Below are positions 22,350 to 28,539 of a stretch of DNA of 28,539 nt, piece by piece. The DNA comes from Ruminococcus sp. Lineage in GTDB: Bacteria > Bacillota > Clostridia > Oscillospirales > Acutalibacteraceae. The notes beneath the pieces are model-generated. The model saw only the letters and a program-made list of their open reading frames with translations. It did not search any database and was not told the DNA's origin. The stretch is taken from NCBI GenBank assembly GCA_017380355.1, contig JAFOED010000133.1, positions 1 through 28,539 on the forward strand. Direction: 5' to 3'. The translations under genes were made by a program, and so were the position numbers. Each line of letters begins with the position of its first letter. The stretch's first letter is position 1.

Positions 22350-23192
22350 ATGAGCGTTAAAATTATTATTGATAGTACGACTGACCTTATAGAATCTGTG
22401 AAAGAGAAAGTGGAGATTGTTCCACTTACTATCCGTTTTGATGACGAAGAGTTCATCGACGGCGTTACTATCGACCACAAAATGTTCTACGAAAAGCTTA
22501 TTGAAAGTGACACTATTCCTACTACAAGTCAGGCGACTCCGTCAGCTTTCATCCCTGTTTTTGATAAGGTTAAAGAAAACGGTGACAGTGCCGTCGTAAT
22601 CAATCTGTCAAGCAAGCTTTCAGGAACATACCAGAGCGCGTGTTTAGCAGCTGCTGATTACGATAATATTTATGTAGTTGACAGTTCATCCGTTGCTATC
22701 GGCGCAGGTATTTTGGTGGAATACGCTTTAAGCCTTGTTGAAGAGGGCTTAAGCGCTGAAGAGATCGCTAAAAAAATTGAAGAAAAGAAAAACGACGTAA
22801 TTATTGTTGCGATGCTCGATACTCTCGAGTATCTGAAAAAAGGCGGTAGAATTTCTGCGGCTGTTGCTTTTGCGGGTGGTGTTCTTAACATTAAACCTGT
22901 AGTGTCCCTCGAAAATGGCGAGATTAAGATGCTCGGTAAAGCTCGAGGCTCAAAACAGGGCAACAACCTGCTCGTACAGGAAATCGAAAAAGCAGGTGGC
23001 GTAGATTTTAATATGCCTTTGCTTCTCGGTTACACAGGACTTTCTGATATACTTCTCAAAAAGTACGTCGAAGATAGCTCTGCTCTGTGGGCTCACGCAA
23101 AAAGTGAGCTTAACTCCAGCGTTATCGGTAGCACAATCGGTACCCATGTCGGACCTGGTGCAGTAGCCGTAGCGTTCTTTAAGAAAAACTAA
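22350..23192 (+). CDS. DegV-family fatty-acid-binding protein
   Basis: A 280-residue DegV protein. The opening IIIDSTTDL, TTSQATPSAF (about 58-67), SSKLSGTYQSA (about 87-97) and LKKGGRISAA (about 162-171) are the conserved lipid head-group and fatty-acid pocket motifs. Such proteins (FakB type) carry acyl chains to fatty acid kinase. It lies 15 bases after marR with AAAGGAG as ribosome site, so the two are co-transcribed. No link to purine catabolism is evident beyond this position; DegV paralogues are common and scattered in Clostridia. Confidence 0.9.
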   Translation: MSVKIIIDSTTDLIESVKEKVEIVPLTIRFDDEEFIDGVTIDHKMFYEKLIESDTIPTTSQATPSAFIPVFDKVKENGDSAVVINLSSKLSGTYQSACLAAADYDNIYVVDSSSVAIGAGILVEYALSLVEEGLSAEEIAKKIEEKKNDVIIVAMLDTLEYLKKGGRISAAVAFAGGVLNIKPVVSLENGEIKMLGKARGSKQGNNLLVQEIEKAGGVDFNMPLLLGYTGLSDILLKKYVEDSSALWAHAKSELNSSVIGSTIGTHVGPGAVAVAFFKKN

Positions 23193-23205
23193 ATGAAAAA
23201 ACTAA

Positions 23206-23245
23206 AACCCCCGACTTTTTGATGTTTGCCATTAAGTCGGGGGTT
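23206..23245. terminator. bidirectional terminator between degV and glnN
   Basis: A 12-bp perfect stem, AACCCCCGACTT / AAGTCGGGGGTT, with a 16-base loop. On plus it is followed by ATTTTATGCTTTTT, on minus by TTAGTTTTTTC. It serves the convergent genes ending at 23192 and 23258. Confidence 0.88.
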
Positions 23246-23257
23246 ATTTTATGCTTT

Positions 23258-25354
23258 TTACTGTACTGAATACAGCATATCACCGTATGATGGATAAGGC
23301 CAGTGTTCGGTTGACATATCAGTTTCCATATTGTCACCGACAACTCTGAGTTTACCCATAACAGTGAGGACATAATCTCTGTAATATTCAGCGAGAGTGA
23401 GCGGGTTATCTTTGTAGTTTTTAGCAAGAGCAAGTTTTTCTTCGAGCTCGCTTGTTAAAACAGCGAACTTGTTTAAAAGTTCAGACATTCTTGTAAGGAG
23501 TTTTTCTTCTGCGTCTGTTGGGATAGCAGATGATACTGCTTTTTTGCTGACAATTGTCTGTGCTAACTCGCCTGTGAATTTAGACACAGCAGGGAAGATG
23601 TCTTTCTTCGCCATATTTATCATAGTCTGAGCTTCGATAGCGATAACCTTACTGTAGTTTTCGAGAAGGATTTCGTAACGAGCACGAACTTCCTTTTCAC
23701 CGTAGATGCGGTTTCTCTCGAAAAGCTCGATGTTGTGTTTGTCAACAAAGTGCTTGAGTGCTTCAGGAGTGTTTCTAAGGTTTAAGAGACCTCTGCGTTT
23801 TGCTTCCTGTACCCACTCGTCTGTGTATCCGTCACCGTTGAAGATAATGCGTTTGTGGTTCTTGAAAGTGCGTCTGATAAGACGTCTGCACGCTGATTTG
23901 AAATCCTCAGCGTTTTCGAGTTCATCGGCAAACTGTGAAAGTGCATCAGCAACGATAGTGTTGAGCATAATATTCGGACACGAAATGCTGATAGATGAGC
24001 CTAAGCTACGGAATTCGAATTTATTACCTGTGAACGCAAAAGGAGAAGTACGGTTGCGGTCTGATGTGTCTTTCTTGAAGTCAGGCATAGACTCGACACC
24101 AGTCTTCATAAGAACACCGCCGTGTGTTTCGTAGTCCTCGTGGTTGATGATAGCGTCAACGATAGCTTCTAAATCGTCGCCGAGATACATCGAGATAATC
24201 GCAGGTGGAGCTTCGCTTGAACCTAAACGATGGTCGTTGCCTGCAGTAGCGACAGAAATTCTAAGTAAATCCTGATGCTCGTCGACAGCCTTGATAACAG
24301 CGGCGAGGAAAAGTAAAAACTGTGTGTTTTCTTCAGGTTTTTTACCAGGTTTCAAGAGGTTTTCGCCTGTGTTTGTAGAGAGCGACCAGTTGTTGTGCTT
24401 ACCTGAGCCGTTAACGTCAGCAAACGGCTTTTCGTGTAAAAGACAAGACATACCGTGCTTGCGGGCTATGGTTTTCATAGTCTCCATAGTGAGCTGGTTC
24501 TGGTCGGTTGCGATGTTTGTTGTAGTAAAAATAGGAGCTAACTCGTGCTGTGACGGAGCAACCTCGTTGTGCTTTGTTTTTGAGTAAATGCCGAGTTTCC
24601 ACAGCTGTTCGTCGAGCTCTTTCATAAAGTCAGAAACTCTGCTTTTAATAGCACCGAAGTAGTGATCTTCGAGCTCCTGACCTTTTGTAGCGCGTGCGCC
24701 AAAGAGAGTACGTCCTGTGTACTTTAAGTCCTTGCGTTTTTCGTACATCTTGCGGTCAATAAGGAAGTACTCCTGCTCTGCACCGACGTTAGCTGTAACA
24801 CGAGTGACGTCGTCTTTGCCGAAGAGTTTTAAGATACGAACTGCTTCTTCGCTTACTCTGTCCATAGAACGTAAAAGCGGAGTTTTCTTGTCGAGAACTT
24901 CGCCTGTGTAAGACATAAACGCTGTCGGAATGTACAGCGAGCTGTCCTTTATGAAAGCGTAGGAAGTAGGGTCCCATGCAGTATAGCCACGTGCTTCGAA
25001 AGTAGCTCTGATGCCGCCGTTAGGGAATGACGAAGCGTCACTTTCGCCCTTTGTGAGCTCCTTGCCTGAAAATTCCATAATGACTTTGCCGTTATCACAA
25101 GGTGTTAAGAAGCTGTCGTGCTTTTCTGCTGTGATACCCGTCATAGGTTGGAACCAGTGAGTGTAGTGAGTACAACCCTTCTCGATAGCCCATTCTTTCA
25201 TCGCTTCAGCAACGCAGTTAGCGACTGTGATGTCGAGAGATTCACCGTTTTTTATTGTAGCTTTGAGTGCTTCGTAAATGTCTTTCGGCAGGCGTTCTTT
25301 CATAACCTGTTCGTTAAAAACGTCGATGCCGAAAATAGAAGGTACATCTATCAT
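23258..25354 (-). CDS. glnN: type III glutamine synthetase
   Basis: A 698-residue protein, the size of GSIII (about 700) rather than GSI (about 450). N-terminal blocks are typical of GSIII (FGIDVFNE, THYTHWFQPMTG). Catalytic barrel motifs include GAEQEYFLID (metal-binding Glu), NGSGKHNNWS (ATP and glutamate binding) and a later EFRSLGSS arginine motif. It makes glutamine from glutamate, ammonia and ATP in the cytoplasm. In this location it would also assimilate ammonia released by purine breakdown, although it is probably general nitrogen metabolism. The ATG at 25352-25354 (complement) follows AAGGAG. It is a single-gene unit with its own consensus-like promoter and a shared terminator. Confidence 0.95.
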   Translation of the reverse strand: MIDVPSIFGIDVFNEQVMKERLPKDIYEALKATIKNGESLDITVANCVAEAMKEWAIEKGCTHYTHWFQPMTGITAEKHDSFLTPCDNGKVIMEFSGKELTKGESDASSFPNGGIRATFEARGYTAWDPTSYAFIKDSSLYIPTAFMSYTGEVLDKKTPLLRSMDRVSEEAVRILKLFGKDDVTRVTANVGAEQEYFLIDRKMYEKRKDLKYTGRTLFGARATKGQELEDHYFGAIKSRVSDFMKELDEQLWKLGIYSKTKHNEVAPSQHELAPIFTTTNIATDQNQLTMETMKTIARKHGMSCLLHEKPFADVNGSGKHNNWSLSTNTGENLLKPGKKPEENTQFLLFLAAVIKAVDEHQDLLRISVATAGNDHRLGSSEAPPAIISMYLGDDLEAIVDAIINHEDYETHGGVLMKTGVESMPDFKKDTSDRNRTSPFAFTGNKFEFRSLGSSISISCPNIMLNTIVADALSQFADELENAEDFKSACRRLIRRTFKNHKRIIFNGDGYTDEWVQEAKRRGLLNLRNTPEALKHFVDKHNIELFERNRIYGEKEVRARYEILLENYSKVIAIEAQTMINMAKKDIFPAVSKFTGELAQTIVSKKAVSSAIPTDAEEKLLTRMSELLNKFAVLTSELEEKLALAKNYKDNPLTLAEYYRDYVLTVMGKLRVVGDNMETDMSTEHWPYPSYGDMLYSVQ

Positions 25355-25390
25355 AAATACGCTCCTTAAAAAACTGAAAAATACAGCAAA

Positions 25391-25419
25391 AGTATAGTCT
25401 TTGTGTAAGATTTTGTCAA
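25391..25419 (-). promoter_or_regulatory. sigma-A promoter of glnN
   Basis: On the minus strand, perfect TTGACA (25414-25419), a 17-base spacer and TATACT (25391-25396). No clear GlnR-type dyad was found overlapping it. Confidence 0.75.
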
Positions 25420-25462
25420 GCGAATATTAAGTGCTTTTTTACCTCTATATATGTAAAATAGG

Positions 25463-25491
25463 TTGTAAAATCGCTCGCGGTTTGGTATAAT
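25463..25491 (+). promoter_or_regulatory. extended -10 promoter of dapF
   Basis: TTGTAA (25463-25468), a 17-base spacer and perfect TATAAT (25486-25491) preceded by TGG, an extended -10. It is divergent from the glnN promoter. Confidence 0.75.
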
Positions 25492-25525
25492 CCATATATA
25501 ATCTTATGCTAGTAAGGTGAGACTA

Positions 25526-26371
25526 ATGTTGAAATTTACAAAAATGCACGGAATCGGTAACGATTATATTTACATCAACGCTATTGCACAGAAAATCGAC
25601 GACCCTAATACTTTAGCGATTAAACTGTCTGACCGACATTTTTCTATTGGCGGTGACGGTGTGATTCTTATCTGTGAGAGTGACGTCGCTGATGCTAAGA
25701 TGCGTATGTTTAACGCTGACGGATCTGAAGGTATGATGTGTGGTAACGGTGTCAGATGTGTTGGTAAGTACGTTTACGATAATCTTCTTGAGGATAAAAG
25801 CAGAGATACTATAACTATCGAGACTTTAAGCGGTATAAAAACGCTAAAAATAACCGCAGTAGACGGCAAAGCAGAGCTGCTCGAAGTCGATATGGGCAAA
25901 GCTGAACTTAAAGCTGAGAAAATCCCTGTTGTTTTTGAAAACTGTGACGAGGTAATCGCACAGACACTTAATGTGAATGGTGTGGACCATATTGTAACTT
26001 GCGTTTCTATGGGTAACCCTCACTGCGTTACTTTTGTTTCTGATGTTGACTCACTTGATTTAGAGAAAATCGGACCGCATTTTGAAAACCACGAGGCATT
26101 CCCACAGCGTATTAACACAGAATTTGTAAAAGTTATTGACGAAAACACATTACAGATGAGAGTGTGGGAGAGGGGCTCGGGTGAAACCTGGGCGTGTGGC
26201 ACAGGTGCGTGTGCGACGGTTGTAGCAGCGGTTGAGAACGGCTACTGTAAAAAGGGCGAAGATGTAACAGTTCACCTTCGTGGCGGTGACCTTATCATTA
26301 ACTACACCGACGAGCGTGTGCTGATGACAGGCCCTGCAACTAAGGTTTTCGACGGAGAAATTGAAGTGTAA
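25526..26371 (+). CDS. dapF: diaminopimelate epimerase
   Basis: A 281-residue protein of standard DapF length. Both catalytic cysteines are present: Cys72 in GMMCGNGVRC and Cys224 in ETWACGTGAC, with FTKMHGIGND at the start. It interconverts LL- and meso-diaminopimelate for lysine and peptidoglycan. The start is 25526, with AAGGTGA at 25514-25520; an in-frame GTG at 25517 lies within that ribosome site and is rejected. It is followed by its own terminator, with dapL next, so the two consecutive steps of the DapL-type lysine pathway are adjacent but separately transcribed. Confidence 0.96.
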   Translation: MLKFTKMHGIGNDYIYINAIAQKIDDPNTLAIKLSDRHFSIGGDGVILICESDVADAKMRMFNADGSEGMMCGNGVRCVGKYVYDNLLEDKSRDTITIETLSGIKTLKITAVDGKAELLEVDMGKAELKAEKIPVVFENCDEVIAQTLNVNGVDHIVTCVSMGNPHCVTFVSDVDSLDLEKIGPHFENHEAFPQRINTEFVKVIDENTLQMRVWERGSGETWACGTGACATVVAAVENGYCKKGEDVTVHLRGGDLIINYTDERVLMTGPATKVFDGEIEV

Positions 26372-26372
26372 A

Positions 26373-26397
26373 AAAGAGGTGGCTAGTCCACCTCTTT
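26373..26397 (+). terminator. terminator after dapF
   Basis: A 10-bp perfect stem, AAAGAGGTGG / CCACCTCTTT, with a 5-base loop, followed by ATTTTTTTTC. Its T-tract runs into the dapL promoter. Confidence 0.9.
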
Positions 26398-26406
26398 ATT
26401 TTTTTC

Positions 26407-26435
26407 TTGATAATTTCATCATTTTGCTGTATAGT
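26407..26435 (+). promoter_or_regulatory. promoter of dapL
   Basis: TTGATA (26407-26412), a 17-base spacer and TATAGT (26430-26435), immediately after the dapF terminator. Confidence 0.65.
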
Positions 26436-26467
26436 ATATCTTGAAATTTTTTAAAGGACTGATGAAA

Positions 26468-27649
26468 ATGAAAATCAATCACAATTATGACAATCTCGTG
26501 CCTAACTATCTCTTCGCTGAGATTGCTAAGCGCACTAATAAATTTATCGCTGAAAACCCTGACAAAAAGGTTATCAAGCTCGGTATCGGCGATGTAACAC
26601 TGCCTTTAGCTCCTGTTGTAATCGATGCCTTCAAAAAGGGTATTGATGAACTCGGTGACAAAGCAACATTCAAAGGCTACCCTGACTATGAGGGTTATGA
26701 GTTCGTTCGTCAGGCTGTTGCTGATTACTATGCTTCATTCGGTGTTACAGTTGGTGCAGACGAAATCCTCATAAACGATGGTGCAAAGTCAGACACAGGT
26801 AACTTCGGCGACATCTTCTCAGATGATAACATCGTACTTGTTACTGACCCTGTATATCCAGTTTATGTTGACTCAAACATTATGGCAGGCAGAAAGATTG
26901 TACTCGCTCCTGCTAATAAAGAAAACGGTTTCTGTGCTATGCCTGACGAGAACGTAAAGGCTGATATTATCTACCTTTGCTCTCCTAACAATCCTACAGG
27001 TTCAGCTTATACAGCAGACCAGCTTAAAATCTGGATTGACTACGCGCTGAAAAACGACGCTATCATTCTTTACGACTGCGCTTATGAAGCGTTTATTACT
27101 GATGATTGCCCACGTTCTATTTTCGCTATCGAGGGTAGTAGACAGTGTGCTATCGAGTTCTGCTCACTTTCTAAAACTGCAGGCTTTACAGGTACACGTT
27201 GCGGTTACACAGTAATCCCTAAAGAGCTCGAGCGTGACGGTCACAATATCTACAAGCTCTGGTACAGAAGAGAAGCTACTAAGTTCAACGGCGTTTCTTA
27301 CCCAGTACAGTGTGCTGCTGCTGCAGTGTTCTCAGAGGAGGGTCAGAAGCAGATTAAAGAGAACTTAAGCTACTATAAAGAAAACGCAAAGATTATTTCT
27401 TCAGCTTTAGATGAACTTGGTATTTACTACACAGGTGGTAAGAACTCACCATACATCTGGCTTGAGTGTCCAAACGGTATGGGTTCTTGGGAATTTTTTG
27501 ACTACTTACTCGAAAACGCTAACGTTGTCGGTACTCCTGGTGAAGGTTTTGGCGAGTGCGGTAAGGGTTACTTCCGTCTTACATCCTTCGGCGACAGAGA
27601 CAACACAATCGAAGCAGTAGAGCGTATCAAAAAGCTTCTTTCAAAATAA
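26468..27649 (+). CDS. dapL: LL-diaminopimelate aminotransferase
   Basis: A 393-residue fold-type-I PLP aminotransferase. The opening MKINHNYDNL...YLFAEIAKR is typical of DapL. IKLGIGDVTLPL is the substrate-side segment, YLCSPNNPTG the PLP-contact loop and DCAYEAF the pyridine-ring Asp/Tyr site. SLSKTAGFTGTRCGY holds the Schiff-base Lys236. It makes LL-diaminopimelate from tetrahydrodipicolinate and glutamate in one step, bypassing DapD/C/E. ATG 26468 is chosen over ATG 26462 because it leaves 9 bases from AAAGGA (26453-26458) and matches the family N-terminus; the frame is open further upstream, but over the promoter. The codon usage is strongly biased, suggesting high expression. Confidence 0.94.
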   Translation: MKINHNYDNLVPNYLFAEIAKRTNKFIAENPDKKVIKLGIGDVTLPLAPVVIDAFKKGIDELGDKATFKGYPDYEGYEFVRQAVADYYASFGVTVGADEILINDGAKSDTGNFGDIFSDDNIVLVTDPVYPVYVDSNIMAGRKIVLAPANKENGFCAMPDENVKADIIYLCSPNNPTGSAYTADQLKIWIDYALKNDAIILYDCAYEAFITDDCPRSIFAIEGSRQCAIEFCSLSKTAGFTGTRCGYTVIPKELERDGHNIYKLWYRREATKFNGVSYPVQCAAAAVFSEEGQKQIKENLSYYKENAKIISSALDELGIYYTGGKNSPYIWLECPNGMGSWEFFDYLLENANVVGTPGEGFGECGKGYFRLTSFGDRDNTIEAVERIKKLLSK

Positions 27650-27676
27650 TTAAAAGTAAATAACTTTGTATACAGC

Positions 27677-27702
27677 AATCCCCACCAAATACGGTGGGGA
27701 TT
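27677..27702 (+). terminator. terminator after dapL
   Basis: A 10-bp perfect stem, AATCCCCACC / GGTGGGGATT, with a 6-base loop, followed by a TTTTTG run. Confidence 0.9.
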
Positions 27703-27714
27703 TTTTGTATAAAG

Positions 27715-27741
27715 AAAGCACCGAGGAATACTCGGTGCTTT
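27715..27741. terminator. second hairpin, terminator mainly for glyS
   Basis: An 11-bp perfect stem, AAAGCACCGAG / CTCGGTGCTTT, with loop GAATA. T-rich on both sides, it serves the minus-strand glyS that ends at 27760 and backs up the dapL terminator. Confidence 0.85.
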
Positions 27742-27759
27742 TTGTTATAGTTATTAAAA

Positions 27760-28539
27760 TCAGAATGAGATTTTTTCAGCGATGTATGCTTTAAGCTCGT
27801 CGATTTTGATTCTTACCTGCTCCATAGTGTCACGGTCACGTACTGTTACACAGCCGTCTTCAAGTGACTCGAAGTCGTATGTGATACAAAGTGGTGTACC
27901 GATTTCGTCCTGTCTGCGGTAACGCTTACCGATAGAGCCTGCGTCATCGTACTCAACCATAAAGTCTTTTGAAAGGTCTTCAAAGAGAGCTTCAGCCTGT
28001 TCTCCTAATTTCTTAGAAAGTGGGAGAATTGCACACTTGAATGGTGCGAGGAATGGGTGAAGTCTTAAAACTGTACGAACGTCGTTCTTTTCTGCATCTA
28101 CAACTTCTTCGTCGTAAGCTTCTGTGAGTACAGAAAGGAAGAGTCTCTCTACGCCTAAAGATGGCTCGATAACGTATGGAATGTAACGTGAGTTGTCTGT
28201 CGGATCAAAGTAATCTAAGCTCTTACCACTGGTGTTCTGGTGCTGAGTTAAGTCGTAGTCAGTTCTGTCAGCGATACCCCACAGCTCGCCCCAACCGAAT
28301 GGGAAGAGGTACTCAAAGTCAGTAGTAGCTTTTGAGTAGAAGCAAAGCTCCTCTGGATCGTGGTCTCTGAGTCTTAAGTTTTCTTCTTTCATACCGAGAG
28401 AATAGAGCCAGTCACGGCAGTAAGCTCTCCAGTAGTCAAACCACTCTAAATCAGTACCAGGCTTGCAGAAGAACTCAAGCTCCATCTGTTCGAACTCTCT
28501 AACTCGGAAGATGAAGTTACCAGGTGTGATTTCGTTTCT
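27760..28539 (-). CDS. glyS: glycyl-tRNA synthetase, alpha2 type (partial, N-terminus outside the window)
   Basis: The C-terminal 259 residues of an open frame that continues past the right edge. The first visible residues, RNEITPGNFIFRVREFEQ, are the class II motif 2 region of homodimeric GlyRS. ELEFFCKPG, WGELWGIADRTDYDL and VIEPSLGVERL (motif 3, ATP-binding Arg) follow. The anticodon-binding domain begins near LAPFKCAILPL and runs to the stop. It charges tRNA-Gly. This is the single-chain type found in many Firmicutes, not the alpha/beta GlyQ/GlyS tetramer type. An internal ATG at 28485 is not the start, because conserved sequence continues upstream of it. Confidence 0.96.
   Translation of the reverse strand, partial: RNEITPGNFIFRVREFEQMELEFFCKPGTDLEWFDYWRAYCRDWLYSLGMKEENLRLRDHDPEELCFYSKATTDFEYLFPFGWGELWGIADRTDYDLTQHQNTSGKSLDYFDPTDNSRYIPYVIEPSLGVERLFLSVLTEAYDEEVVDAEKNDVRTVLRLHPFLAPFKCAILPLSKKLGEQAEALFEDLSKDFMVEYDDAGSIGKRYRRQDEIGTPLCITYDFESLEDGCVTVRDRDTMEQVRIKIDELKAYIAEKISF

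Noticed and set aside
27661..27674. TAACTTTGTATA, similar to the inverted-repeat arm at 647-658
   Set aside because: Matches 10 of 12 positions but lies between the dapL stop and its terminator, not at a promoter; probably chance.

Overview
The window reads as chromosomal DNA of an anaerobic member of the Firmicutes (class Clostridia, gut Oscillospiraceae/Lachnospiraceae type). Evidence is the moderate-to-low GC, strong AGGAGG-type ribosome sites, consensus sigma-A promoters, rho-independent hairpins at most convergent gene ends, a type III glutamine synthetase, LL-diaminopimelate aminotransferase (DapL) and an alpha2-type glycyl-tRNA synthetase. The genus cannot be fixed from the sequence. 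No IS element, phage gene, CRISPR array, tRNA or rRNA was seen.

Bases 1-22340 form a purine/urate catabolism island. At the left edge, an NfnA-like flavin reductase subunit (minus, cut by the window) diverges from ssnA-ygfK-hydantoinase (698-6385). A convergent minus-strand operon follows, encoding a 491-residue PLP enzyme, a threonine-synthase-like PLP enzyme and a GNAT protein (6429-10003). Diverging from it is ygeY-ygeW-arcC (10261-13655). Then come guanine deaminase (minus, 13692-14954) and a BMP-family ABC importer operon (15253-20324) followed by an 8-oxoguanine-deaminase-like amidohydrolase (20404-21765). A MarR regulator with DegV closes the block.

Proposed logic (inference from family knowledge): the importer brings in purines or nucleosides. 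Guanine deaminase gives xanthine, and 8-oxoguanine deaminase gives urate directly. SsnA, YgfK (flavin/Fe-S, possibly fed electrons by the NfnA-like subunit) and the hydantoinase open and hydrolyse the ring. YgeY and YgeW remove ureido/carbamoyl groups, with YgeW yielding carbamoyl phosphate that ArcC converts to ATP. One or both PLP enzymes would perform the terminal ammonia elimination. Canonical diaminopropionate ammonia-lyase YgeX and xanthine dehydrogenase are not in the window.

A 14-bp palindrome at the marR start site recurs, with few changes, at the promoter of the PLP-enzyme operon and next to the ssnA promoter. This suggests that MarR is the local regulator. The importer transcript is unusually structured: it has a stem-loop at its 5' end, a possible alternative pairing around the ribosome site, and two long hairpins between the binding-protein and ATPase genes.

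The right end (23258-28539) looks like housekeeping: glnN (minus), dapF and dapL (plus), and the C-terminal part of glyS (minus, cut by the window).
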